Shown here: positions 1 through 11,630 of the stretch, in pieces
Position numbering within the stretch: position 1 is the stretch's first letter
Layout: every line of letters begins with the position of its first letter
Assembly: GCA_033675265.1 (NCBI GenBank)
Contig: JAUJYZ010000445.1
Span: 1-64,000, forward strand
Direction of reading: 5' to 3'
Origin: Actinostola sp. cb2023
Taxonomy: Eukaryota; Cnidaria; Anthozoa; Actiniaria; Actinostolidae
DNA: 64,000 bases
Position numbers and translations under genes: made by a program
Notes under the pieces: model-generated
The model's database searches: none
Told to the model about the DNA's origin: nothing
Seen by the model: the letters and a program-made list of their open reading frames with translations, nothing else

Positions 1-3000
1 CATAGCCACCCGCTCTACTCCTCCACATGCCTAGAAGCCAATGCATACCCTGTAAGTACCTAACATTTATCTACGCCATCGGGTATCGATAAGTTTTACA
101 TAGCCACCCGCTCTACTCCTCCACATGCCTAGAAGCCAATGCATACCCTGTAAGTACCTAACACTTATCTACGCCATCGGGTATAGATAAGTCTTACATA
201 GCCACCCGCTACTCCTCCACATGCCTAGAAGCCAATGCATACCCTGGTATCGATAGGTCTTCCATAGCCATCCGCTCTACTCCTCCACATGCCTAGAAGC
301 CAATGCATACCCTGTAAGTACCTAACACTTATCTACGCCATCGGGTATCGATAAGTCTTACATAGCCACCCGCTCTACTCCACCACATGCCTAGAAGCCA
401 ATGCACGCACACCCTATAATTACCTGACACTTATCTACGCCATCGTGTATTGCTAAGTCTTCCATCGCCATAAGCTCTACTCCACCACATGCCAAGAATC
501 CAATGCATACCCTGTAAGAACCTGACACTTATCTACGCCATCGTGTATCGATAAGTCTTCCATAGCCACCCATTCTCTTCCACCACATGCCTAGAAGCCA
601 ATGCATACCCTGTAAGAACCTGACACTTATCTACGCCATCGTGTATCGTTAAGTCTTCCATAGCCACTCGCTCTACTCCACCACATACCTAGAAGCCAAT
701 GCATACCCTGTAAGTACCTAACACTTATCTACGCCATCGTGTATCGTTAGGTCTTCCATAGCCATCCGCTCTACTCCACCACATACCTAGAAGCCAATGC
801 AAGCCCTCTAAGTACCTGACACTTAACTACGCCATCATGTATCGACAAATCTTCTATAGCCACCCGCTCTACTCCACCACATGCCTAGAAGCCAATGCAT
901 ACCCTGTAAGTAACCTAACACTTATCTACGCCATCGGTTATCGATAAGTCTTACATAGCCACCCGCTCTACTCCTCCACATGCCTAGAAGCCAATGCATA
1001 CCCTGTAAGTACCTAACATTTATCTACGCCATCACGTATCGATATGTCTTACATAGCCACCGGCTCTACTCCTCCACATGCCTAGAAGCCAATGCATACC
1101 CTGTAAGTACCTAACACTTATCTACGCCATCGGGTATCGATAAGGTTTACAAAGCCACCCGCTTTACTCCATTAAATGTTTAGAAGCTAATGCATACCCT
1201 GTAAGTACCTAACATTTATCTACGCTATCGGCTATCGATAAGTTTTACATAGCCACCCGCTCTACTCCTCCACATGCCTAGAAGCCAATGCATACCCTGT
1301 AAGTACCTAACATTTATCTACGCCATCGGGTATCGATAAGTTTTACATAGCCACCCGCTCTACTCCTCCACATGCCTAGAAGCCAATGCATACCCTGTAA
1401 GTACCTAACACTTATCTACGCCATCGGGTATAGATAAGTCTTACATAGCCACCCGCTACTCCTCCACATGCCTAGAAGCCAATGCATACCCTGGTATCGA
1501 TAGGTCTTCCATAGCCATCCGCTCTACTCCTCCACATGCCTAGAAGCCAATGCATACCCTGTAAGTACCTAACACTTATCTACGCCATCGGGTATCGATA
1601 AGTCTTACATAGCCACCCGCTCTACTCCACCACATGCCTAGAAGCCAATGCACGCACACCCTATAATTACCTGACACTTATCTACGCCATCGTGTATTGC
1701 TAAGTCTTCCATCGCCATAAGCTCTACTCCACCACATGCCAAGAATCCAATGCATACCCTGTAAGAACCTGACACTTATCTACGCCATCGTGTATCGATA
1801 AGTCTTCCATAGCCACCCATTCTCTTCCACCACATGCCTAGAAGCCAATGCATACCCTGTAAGAACCTGACACTTATCTACGCCATCGTGTATCGTTAAG
1901 TCTTCCATAGCCACTCGCTCTACTCCACCACATACCTAGAAGCCAATGCATACCCTGTAAGTACCTAACACTTATCTACGCCATCGTGTATCGTTAGGTC
2001 TTCCATAGCCATCCGCTCTACTCCACCACATACCTAGAAGCCAATGCAAGCCCTCTAAGTACCTGACACTTAACTACGCCATCATGTATCGACAAATCTT
2101 CTATAGCCACCCGCTCTACTCCACCACATACCTAGAAGCCAATGCATGCCCTCTAAGTACCTGACACTTATCTACGCCATCGTGTATCGTTAGGTCTTCC
2201 ATAGCCACCCGCTCTACTCCACCACATACCTAGAAGCCAATGCATGCCCTCTAAGTACCTGACACTTAACTACGCCATCGTGTATCGATAAGTCTTCTAT
2301 AGCCACCCGCTCTACTCCACCACATACATAGAAGCCAATGCATGCCCTCTAAGTACCTGACACTTAACTATGACATCGTGTATCGTTAAGTCTTCTATAG
2401 CCACCCGATCTACTCCACCACATACCTAGAAGCCAATGCATGCCCTCTAAGTACCTGACACTTATCTACGCCATCATGTATCGATAAGTCTTCTATAGCC
2501 ACCCGCTCTACTCCACCACATACCTAGAAGCCAATGCATGCCCTCTAAGTACCTGACACTTAACTATGCCATCGTGTATCGTTAAGTCTTCTATAGCCAC
2601 CCGATCTACTCCACCACATACCTAGAAGCCAATGCATGCCCTCTAAGTACCTGACACTTATCTACGCCATCATGTATCGATAAGTCTTCTATAGCCACCG
2701 GCTCTACTCCACCACATACCTAGAAGCCAATGCATGCCCTCTAAGTACCTGACACTTAACTACGCCATCGTGTATCGTTAAGACTTCCATAGCCACCCGC
2801 ACTCCTCCACCACATACCTAGAAGCCAATGCATGCCCTCTAAGTACCTGACACTTAACTACGCCAACGTGTATCGTTAAGTCTTCCATAGCTATCCGCTC
2901 TACTCCACCACATACCTAGACGCCAATGCATGCCCTCTAAGTCCCTGACACTTATCTACGCTATCATGTATCGATAAGTCTTCTATAGCCACCCGCTCTA

Positions 3001-4727
3001 CTCCACCACATACCTAGAAGCCAATGCATACCCTGTAAGTACCTAACACTTATCTACGCCATCACGTATCGATATGTCTTTCATAGCCACCGGCTCTACT
3101 CCTCCACATGCCTAGAAGCCAATGCATACCCTGTAAGTACCTAACACTTATCTACGCCATCGGGTATCGATAAGGTTTACAAAGCCACCCGCTTTACTCC
3201 ATCAAATGTCTAGAAGCTAATGCATACCCTGTAAGTACCTAACATTTATCTACGCTATCGGCTATCGATAAGTTTTACAAAGCCACCCGCTCTACTCCTC
3301 CACATGCCTAGAAGCCAATGCATACCCTGTAAGTACCTAACACTTATCTACGCCATCGGGTATCGATAAGTCTTACATAGCCACCCGCTACTCCTCCACA
3401 TGCCTAGAAGCCAATGCATACCCTGGTATCGATAGGTCTTCCATAGCCATCCGCTCTACTCCTCCACATGCCTAGAAGCCAATGCATACCCTGTAAGTAC
3501 CTAACACTTATCTACGCCATCGGGTATCGATAAGTCTTACATAGCCACCCGCTCTACTCCACCACATGCCTAGAAGCCAATGCACGCACACCCTTTAATT
3601 ACCTTACACTTATCTACGCCATCGTGTATTGCTAAGTCTTCCATCGCCATAAGCTCTACTCCACCACATGCCAAGAATCCAATGCATACCCTGTAAGAAC
3701 CTGACACTTATCTACGCCATCGTGTATCGTTAAGTCTTCCATAGCCACTCGCTCTACTCCACCACATACCTAGAAGCCAATGCATGCCCTCTAAGTACCT
3801 AACACTTAACTACGCCATCGTGTATCGTTAAGACTTTCATAGCCACCCGCTCTACTCCACCACATACCTAGAAGCCAATGCATGCCCTCTAAGTACCTGA
3901 CACTTAACTACGCCATCGTGTATCGTTAAGTCTTCCATAGCTACCCGCTCTACTCCACCACATACCTAGAAGCCAATGCATTCCCTGTAAGTACCCTGAC
4001 ACTTATCTACGCCATCGTGTATCGTTAGGTCTTCCATAGCCACCCGCTCTACTCCACCACATACATAGAAGCCAATGCATACCCTGTAAGTACCTGACAC
4101 TTATCTACGCCATCATGTATCGATAAGTCTTTCATAGCCACCCGCTCTACTCCACCACATACCTAGAAGCCAATGCATGCCCTCTAAGTACCTGACACTT
4201 AACTACGCCATCGTGTATCGATAAGTCTTCCATAGCCACCCGCTCTACTCCACCACATACCTAGAAGCCAATGCATGCCCTCTAAGTACCTGACACTTAT
4301 CTACGCCATCATGTATCGATAAGTCTTCTATAGCCACCCGCTCTACTCCACCACATACCTAGAAGCCAATGCATGCCCTCTAAGTACCTGACACTTAACT
4401 GTGCCATCTTGTATCGTTAAGTCTTCTATAGCCACCCGCTCTACTCCACCACATACCTAGAAGCCAATGCATGCCCTCTAAGTACCTGACACTTATCTAC
4501 GGCATCATGTATCGATAAGTCTTCTATAGCCACCCGCTCTACTCCACCACATACCTAGAAGCCAATGCATGCCCTCTAAGTACCTGACACTTAACTACGC
4601 CATCGTGTATCGTTAAGACTTCCATAGCCACCCGCACTCCTCCACCACATACCTAGAAGCCAATGCATGCCCTCTAAGTACCTGACACTTATCTACGCTA
4701 TCATGTATCGATAAGTCTTCCATAGCA
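1..4727. repeat. 98-bp satellite array 1 (runs off window edge)
   Basis: Head-to-tail copies of a 98-bp unit (unit starts seen at 1, 99 and 197) containing the constant words CATAGCCACCCGCTCTACTC, AGAAGCCAATGCAT and CTACGCCATCG. Copies differ by scattered substitutions and a few truncated or longer units (one unit near 190-245 is shortened; one near 404 carries an extra ACGCAC). Several subfamilies exist (TCCTCCACATGCC versus TCCACCACATACC; CCCTGTAAG versus CCCTCTAAG). A longer period of 1,247 bp is superimposed: 1 to about 876 reappears almost base for base from 1248. The array ends near 4727. It is non-coding; short open frames through it are chance. Confidence 0.97.
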
Positions 4728-4884
4728 TAACGAGCCACAACGACTTAGTTACCAGAAAAATGCAGGAAATTTTCCCGCATTTTTTAGATTCCTTTTGACA
4801 CCATAGATGACCACAAACTAATATGATACCTTCCCTAAGTACATGAAGGTTAAACAAAGGCGACAATTAAAGTGATTGTTGATG
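4728..4884. other. unique spacer after satellite array 1
   Basis: Low-copy sequence directly after the last satellite unit. It holds a small imperfect hairpin at about 4756-4785 (AAAAATGCAGG ... CCCGCATTTTT). No gene is seen. Confidence 0.6.
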
Positions 4885-5361
4885 AGTTTGTTTGTTTCTT
4901 CAACCAAAACATTTTTATTTTAAAACCAAGCTTTCGGACACATGGCCCATCTTCAGGGTGTAAAATGGTAGTAATTCGTCAAAACTAACGGCTATTACGT
5001 TGTAAACAAATAGCGCGCGCAAACAAAAACAAAAACAAAACAAAAAACAAAAAGACAATTTGGGCGAGCAAGGAAATTAGCAAGTTAAGAATGTGTAATA
5101 GATGACAGATTAAAATTTCTTAAATAGAGCAGTGTAATTGTGTGGCAAAATTCTGCCAGTGTCTCTGTTACTAATGGCATCTGTACTCTTAGCAATGTGG
5201 CATGCTTCTGACCATTTCCTTTGGTGCCATCTTGTTTCTACTTCAAGGATCTTGATGTTATTCCAGGAGATGGAATGTCCTGTATTGTGTGCGTGTTCCG
5301 CGAGAGCTGACTTGTCGGTCTTGTTAAGTCTAACATAGGACTGACATACACCAACCAGCAA
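4885..5361 (-). mobile_element. Penelope-like element fragment, GIY-YIG endonuclease end
   Basis: An 83-codon open frame at 5361-5110 on the minus strand contains SALAEHAHNTGHSISW followed by a W-x-x-R-K-x-x-E-A segment and NRDTGRILP. This matches the C-terminal half of the GIY-YIG nuclease domain fused to reverse transcriptases of Penelope-like elements (family knowledge). Downstream on the same strand (about 4970-4900) comes CCTGAAGATGGGC and then GTCCGAAAGCTTGG, a very common 3' signature of such elements. No reverse transcriptase is present, so this is a 5'-truncated remnant. The first codon is not a real start. The GIY-YIG motif itself is not visible, because the domain's N-terminus is missing or diverged. 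Confidence 0.7.
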
Positions 5362-5528
5362 AGAATTACTTGATCTAAAGTGATTGTTGTTTATTGAATG
5401 TGATATATACCAACAATGACTCTAAAGTCATTTTTATTCGGCCATAAAAACATAATAAAAGGAAAATTGTAGATTTTGGACGTATTATAACATTGTATAC
5501 ATATGTACAAGGATCGACATATTGATAT
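5362..5528. other. short spacer, nothing recognised
   Basis: AT-rich sequence between the Penelope-like remnant and the minisatellite. No gene or repeat is recognised. Confidence 0.5.
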
Positions 5529-5925
5529 ACTCAGTAGAGATGCAGCTTGGCATGCAGTGATACTGCCGTGACATGATTGTTTATATGCTGATTTATCAGT
5601 ATAAACTGATTCCCAGCTCAGTAGAGATGCAGTTTGGTGTTATACATGATTGTTACGGGCTGATTTATCAGTATAAACTGATTCCCAGCTCAGTAGAGAT
5701 GCAGTTTGGTGTTATATGATTGTTTATAGGCTGATTTATCAGTATAAACTGATTCCCAGCTCAGTAGAGATGCAGTTTGGTGTTACATGATTGTTACGGG
5801 CTGATTTATCAGTATAAACTGATTCCCAGCTCAGTAGAGATGCAGTTTGGTGTTACATGATTGTTACGGCGGGCGATTTATCAGTATAAACTGATTCCCA
5901 GCTCAGTAGAGTTGCATTTTATTAT
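5529..5925. repeat. 70-72 bp minisatellite, about 5.5 copies
   Basis: The word GATTCCCAGCTCAGTAGAG starts at 5608, 5680, 5751, 5821 and 5893 (spacings 72, 71, 70, 72), preceded by a diverged partial copy from about 5529. Each unit also carries a TTTATCAGTATAAACTGAT segment, which is a near-perfect dyad (ATCAGTATAAACTGAT). Confidence 0.93.
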
Positions 5926-7662
5926 AATATGATGTTAGCGCTAAGTTACAGTGCAATCCCTGTGACTGTGTCACGATCAAGGCCGATCGAGAATTGAAAT
6001 AAAATATTGCGGGAAAGAATGATCGGATGTATGCGCAGATCATCAATTAAACTTACCTTCGGAAGGCAAGTTAGATTTTACATGGATTGCCATAGATTTT
6101 AACATTCATCAGGGATCCTAAGTATACCTTGAGCTTAAAATACAGTAGGTAGTACAAAATGATTCCACGTACTTTTGTTGGATAGGCATCTTTATCTTGC
6201 ATTCGATAAGCGCTACATTTTGGCGGGAAAGATGGCGACGATTCTGTATTATAATTATTAAGATCGCCGAACGAGTTAGCTACACGGACATGAGATTCTG
6301 GAGCTCTTGGTCGTTAACACATGAGGTTGGGTTTCTGCCTAAGAATCCCAGTCAGAACACAATAGCTCAGACACATGTAAACGTAAACCTCTTCTTCCTT
6401 TGGTCGCCTCCATCAAATACTCGATGATCTATTTGCGCGCCATTTACATCATGCAAGCGAAATTGCCTTGATTTGCAGAGGAAAACAGAGAGATGGCCAG
6501 AAATCAAGGACAACATGGCGGCGAGCATGCGCGGTAAATCTCTTCTTCTGGGCTTTAAAAATGGTGGATCATAAGGATTTTGTATGGAGATTTTACTAAA
6601 AGTGTAATTAATATAAATAATGAAATTTAAGGTCCCCAAATGTAAAATACCATTAAATAGTGTCACAAACACTCACCAAAGTTTTCATCGCCTAGCGATT
6701 TGCATTTAATACTGCCAGAGCTATCCGATATTTTCACACAATATTTCTTTCAGTCTTCAATAAATACGCGATATACTTGACTTTTGAGTTTCTCCTGAGC
6801 AGAGGTTAGCGCTCGATAACCTGGTCCCCAAATCGTTACTTCATGTTCGATACTTCATGTTTGATCTAAGCCAAAATACACGGTATTTCGAGCATATTCC
6901 TCGCGGCCACATACTTATGAAGTCGATGATATTCCAATAAGCCAGTATTGATTCGATTCCAAAGAAAAAATGACGAAAAAACGGCCAAAAAAGGACTATT
7001 TTAGAGCTAAAAACCTACACCGTATGTTTCCTGTTTACATGAGTTCTTAGTGCATTCTGGGATGGTACACAGGGAGTCCGAGAGCTTGAAGGGTAAAATT
7101 TCGATGTATTTTGGTGTACACCCTCTATTTCTGTGTTGGGCTTCCTGTGTCATATTTTGATCGACCGTCGTTAAATAAAGTCAGTCTTTTTGATATTTTG
7201 AAGTTCTAAACTTGCTTTCTAAACAAAGATTAACGCTAATTAAGATCTGTATTTCATTTATTTAGCAATTAGAACTGTTTTTAGCGAGTTTTGGGACAAA
7301 ATGCTGAGCCCGAGGAAACCGCTGGCTAATGTTCCATATGTCTGGCCATAAGCACAGCTCTTTGGAATATTTTGTTGATTGCCCACAAATTCTGCTGTTC
7401 AGTTCCTACCCTGTTTATCAGTGATTGCCGCATCGATCCCACGGCCACGATCTACACGGCTCAGTAACTTTATTTACAACTTCAAAATCGCGCTCGCTTG
7501 TCAGAACTCATTTGATGAGAGTACACAGAAATGTATTGCTACGGAAAGAAGGCAAACAACTTAATTGGCCTTTGAAAGACAATATTGACATATAGTAATT
7601 CGATTGATAGCAACCGCGCTACCCCATTGTGACCATTACAACTTGGCTCTGGCTCCTTATGC
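5926..7662. other. non-satellite interval with promoter-like motifs, no gene recognised
   Basis: This 1.7-kb stretch separates the two satellite arrays. Only short open frames are present (largest 101 codons, minus strand, no recognisable domain). It contains an E2F-type site at 6219-6230, a second TTTGCGCG at 6432-6439, and ATGGCGGC-type YY1-like words near 6234 and 6514, so it could be a promoter or first-exon region of an unrecognised gene. No splice-bounded coding exon could be supported. Confidence 0.5.
6219..6230. promoter_or_regulatory. E2F-type binding site
   Basis: TTTGGCGGGAAA is the classical E2F/DP consensus. It is followed immediately by GATGGCGAC, a YY1-like word. With the TTTGCGCG word at 6432-6439 this could mark a promoter, but no downstream gene is identified, so the function is inferred from the motif only. 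Confidence 0.35.
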
Positions 7663-9896
7663 ACCCGCTCTACTCCACCACATACCTAGAAGCCAATGCA
7701 TACCCTCTAAGTACCTGACACTTATCTACGCTATCATGTATCGATAAGTCTTCCATAGCTACCCGCTCTACTCCACCACATACATAGAATCCAATGCATA
7801 CCCTGTAAGTACCTGACACTTATCTACGCCATCATGTATCGATAAGTCTTCCATAGCCACCCGCTCTACTCCACACCACATACCTAGAAGCCAATGCATG
7901 CCCTCTAAGTACCTGACACTTAACTACGCCATCGTGTATCGATAAGTCTTCCATAGCCACCCGCTCTACTCCACCACATACATAGAAGCCAATGCATGCC
8001 CTCTAAGTACCTGACACTTATCTACGCCATCATGTATCGATAAGTCTTCTATAGCCACCCGCTCTACTCCACCACATACCTAGAAGCCAATGCATGCCCT
8101 CTAAGTACCTGACACTTATCTACGCCATCGTGTATCGTTAGGTCTTCCATAGCCACCCGCTCTACTCCACCACATACCTAGAAGCCAATGCATGCCCTCT
8201 AAGTACCTGACACTTAACTACGCCATCGTGTATCGTTAAGTCTTCCCCACCCGCTCTACTCCACCACATACCTAGAAGCCAATGCATGCCCTCTAAGTAC
8301 CTGACACTTAACTACGCCATCGTGTATCGTTAAGTCTTCCCACCCGCTCTACCACACCACATACCTAGAAGCCAATGCATGCCCTCTAAGTACCTGACAC
8401 TTAAATACGCCATCATGTATCGTTAAGTCTTCCATAGCCACCCGCACTCTATCCTCCACCACATACCTAGAAGCCAATGCATGCCCTCTAAGTACCTGAC
8501 ACTTAACTACGCCATCGTGTATCGTTAAGTCTTCCATAGCCACCCGCACTCCTCCACCACATACCTAGAAGCCAATGCATGCCCTCTAAGTACCTGACAC
8601 TTAACTACGCCATCGTGTATCGTTAAGTCTTCCATAGCCACCCGCACTCCTCCACCACATACCTAGAAGCCAATGCATGCCCTCTAAGTACCTGACACTT
8701 AACTACGCCATCGTGTATCGTTAAGTCTTCCATAGCTACCCGCTCTACTCTACCACATACCTAGACGCCAATGCATGCCCTCTAAGTACCTGACACTTAA
8801 CTACGCCATCGTGTATCGATAAGTCTTCCATAGCCACCCGCTCTACTCCACCACATACCTAGAAGCCAATGCATGCCCTCTAAGTACCTGACACTTATCT
8901 ACGCTATCATGTATCGATAAGTCTTCTATAGCCACTCGCTCTACTCCACCACATACCTAGAAGCCAATGCATGCCCTCTAAGTACCTGACACTTAACTAC
9001 GCCATCATGTATCGATAAGTCTTCCCACCCGCTCTACTCCACCACATACCTAGAAGCCAATGCATGCCCTCTAAGTACCTGACACTTATCTACGCCATCG
9101 TGTATCGTTAGGTCTTCCATAGCCACCCGCTCTACTCCACCACATACCTAGAAGCCAATGCATGCCCTCTAAGTACCTGACACTTAACTACGCCATCGTG
9201 TATCGATAAGTCTTCTATAGCCACCCGCTCTACTCCACCACATACATAGAAGCCAATGCATGCCCTCTAACTACCTGACACTTAACTACGCCATCGTGTA
9301 TCGATAAGTCTTCCCACCCGCTCTACTCCACCACATACCTAGAAGCCAATGCATGCCCTCTAAGTACCTGACACTTAACTACGCCATCGTGTATCGTTAA
9401 GTCTTTCCCACCCGCTCTACCACACCACATACCTAGAAGCCAATGCACACCCTCTAAGTACCTGACACTTAACTACGCCATCATGTATCGTTAAGTCTTC
9501 CATAGCCACCCGCACTCTATCCTCCACCACATACCTAGAAGCCAATGCATGCCCTCTAAGTACCTGACACTTAACTACGCCATCGTGTATCGTTAAGTCT
9601 TCCATAGCCACCCGCACTCCTCCACCACATACCTAGAAGCCAATGCATGCCCTCTAAGTACCTGACACTTAACTACGCCATCGTGTATCGTTAAGTCTTC
9701 CATAGCCACCCGCTCTACTCCACCACATGCCTAGAAGCCAATGCATACCCTGTAAGTACCGGACACTTATCTACGCAATCGTGTATCGTTAGGTCTTCCA
9801 TAGCCACCCGCTCTACTCCACCACATGCCTAGAAGCCATTGCATACCCTGTAAGTACCTGACACTTATTTACGCCATCGTGTATCGTTAAGTCTTC
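7663..9896. repeat. 98-bp satellite array 2
   Basis: Same 98-bp family as the array at the left edge, mainly the ACATACCTAGAAGCC / CCCTCTAAG subfamily. Variants with CCCGCACTCCTCC and with deletions of CATAG before CCACCCG occur in clusters. A block around 8341-8550 recurs at 9409-9618, giving a local higher-order period near 1,068 bp. The last two units (about 9715-9896) revert to the ATGCC / CCCTGTAAG type. The array ends at 9896. Confidence 0.96.
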
Positions 9897-10774
9897 CAAT
9901 TGTCATCTTGTGTTTGAAGATTGTACTAAATTTTGCTGCTCATGACCAGACCTAATCAATCGTTAATGAGTTTAATAATATGATGTACACGCTAATAGTA
10001 GTTATTGTAGATTTTATTATAGCTGCTTCTTTGAATCGGCGAAAGCAATCTAAAATATCACTTCGATTACAATGCCTAGAAAACTATTATATGAACTTTT
10101 TAAACACATTTAATATTGAATGTATGTTGATGTATGTCTGACCCATGACATGACAAACGTTATATAAAGACCCCATGTTCAATCCCATGATGCCTTGCGC
10201 GCACAAACTATTAGGCTACGAAAACCAACATTTTAATAGACAATCAAAATATTGATGCCATGTACTAACCATGGGGCTCGGACACGAGGCTTTGATAGGC
10301 TATGTCATAATTAACCCTCGTAATGTCTATGAAAACATTCAGGAGTATTTACACAAATAACCGAATAAATAAATACATTTTATCAAGCTGATCAAGAGAC
10401 CATGTATGAGGTCCCTAATACAATCTAGTGAAAACAAAATAATATAATGGAGTTAGGGTTTGCTAATGTCTATTAGACGAATACTTGTTTTCAGAAACGT
10501 CCTATTTGAAGTAATAAAATGTAATAATTATCAACATTTGTAGCAGAAACTTGGCAAATACAATTCCTTCGGAGGTCCTATGAATATGCCTTCGGCATGG
10601 CTGCTACAATTTACTGTTACTGCATTTATTTCTTCTTTGAGTTTTATGTCAACACAACGATAATTATTCCTTTTTATTATTAATATTTTCCATGTCACAC
10701 AGGGCAACGTTTCTGAAAACTGCTGTATCTATTTCATGGGTTTAGTAAAATCACGATTCTTCTGGAAGCTGGTT
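9897..10774. other. intergenic, weak inverted repeat
   Basis: No gene seen. TTTTCAGAAACGT at about 10489 and its reverse complement near 10708 bracket an AT-rich stretch with a further dyad (ATGCCTTCGGCAT at 10586-10598), suggesting an old foldback element of about 240 bp. Confidence 0.4.
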
Positions 10775-11041
10775 TATACATCTATTTCAAAAAACGTGGT
10801 CGGTGCTTGACCGTCAAGCCTAGGGCGACCAGACCGAAAGGGAGCATGGGTATGTCAACATATTATAATTCTGACATGCCAAGTTAAGTTCTGCGTTGTA
10901 CTCTCGCTTGATGGTAATAAAAGCACAAATAGACATTCAAATGTTGCTCAAGTAAATGTACCTTCTACCCATGCTCTCTCTCGGTCTAGTTGCGTACGCT
11001 TAAGTCAACGTTGAGTCAACGTTTTTTGAAATAGGTGTATA
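10775..11041. mobile_element. imperfect foldback (MITE-like) element
   Basis: The left arm begins TATACATCTATTTCAAAAAACG and the right arm ends CGTTTTTTGAAATAGGTGTATA. Further in, AGACCGAAAGGGAGCATGGGTA on the left pairs with TACCCATGCTCTCTCTCGGTCT on the right. The arms are about 75-90 bp with mismatches and small indels, and there is no internal coding capacity. A target-site duplication was not clear. Confidence 0.6.
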
Positions 11042-11630
11042 TGCAAACACCAAACCCATACTTACCCAAACATCTAGATAGATATTAACTTAAATATTGA
11101 ATTGTAGCATTGGGTTTGGGTACTTGGGTCCAGTGTGTGCACTACTCTCTAGGCCGTTACTTCGTAAAATATTCACTGGATGAAAAATGCTCAATTTTGC
11201 TTAAAAAAATTATAAAAAATGGCTTTATAGAAATGGCACTGTTTTATGGAAACAAAATATTAATAAATGGAAAGATGAGCTATAAATTACCCGTAAAAAT
11301 CATTTTCAGCATTTCCCTTCAGTATCTGTCTCGTAATTAAGTACTAGTTACTGTTCTGTGAACTCTGTGAAGCGAAATTGAATATATTTACATAGAAACG
11401 TGCACTATTTATTGTGTTAGTGTATATATGTAATTATGGGTAAATAGTTTGAACCTAATGTTTTCTCTGACGTGGTAACTGACTTCTTTTCTCTTGACCC
11501 TCAAAATGACTCTCGAAACTGTCAGTTCTCAAAATCCGTTTTCCTTAAATATTCTTTTTACAATTACACGAAACTGTTAAGATAAAATCTGAGGAGTACT
11601 CGGCAGTTAAAACGTTTTTACCAACTGGAG
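11042..11630. other. 3' flank of giant coiled-coil gene A
   Basis: AT-rich sequence downstream of the gene A stop codon. It probably includes the 3' untranslated region up to the AATAAA at 11408-11413 on the minus strand. Nothing else is recognised. Confidence 0.5.
11408..11413 (-). terminator. candidate polyadenylation signal of gene A
   Basis: TTTATT on the plus strand reads AATAAA on the minus strand, 218 bases after the gene A stop codon. It is the first canonical hexamer I noticed downstream. Confidence 0.4.

Noticed and set aside
8349..9617. Two 66-codon open frames with a shared GHALASRYVV pattern in satellite array 2
   Set aside because: They are the 98-bp satellite read in one frame; the repetition comes from the satellite, with no start context, splice signal or family match.
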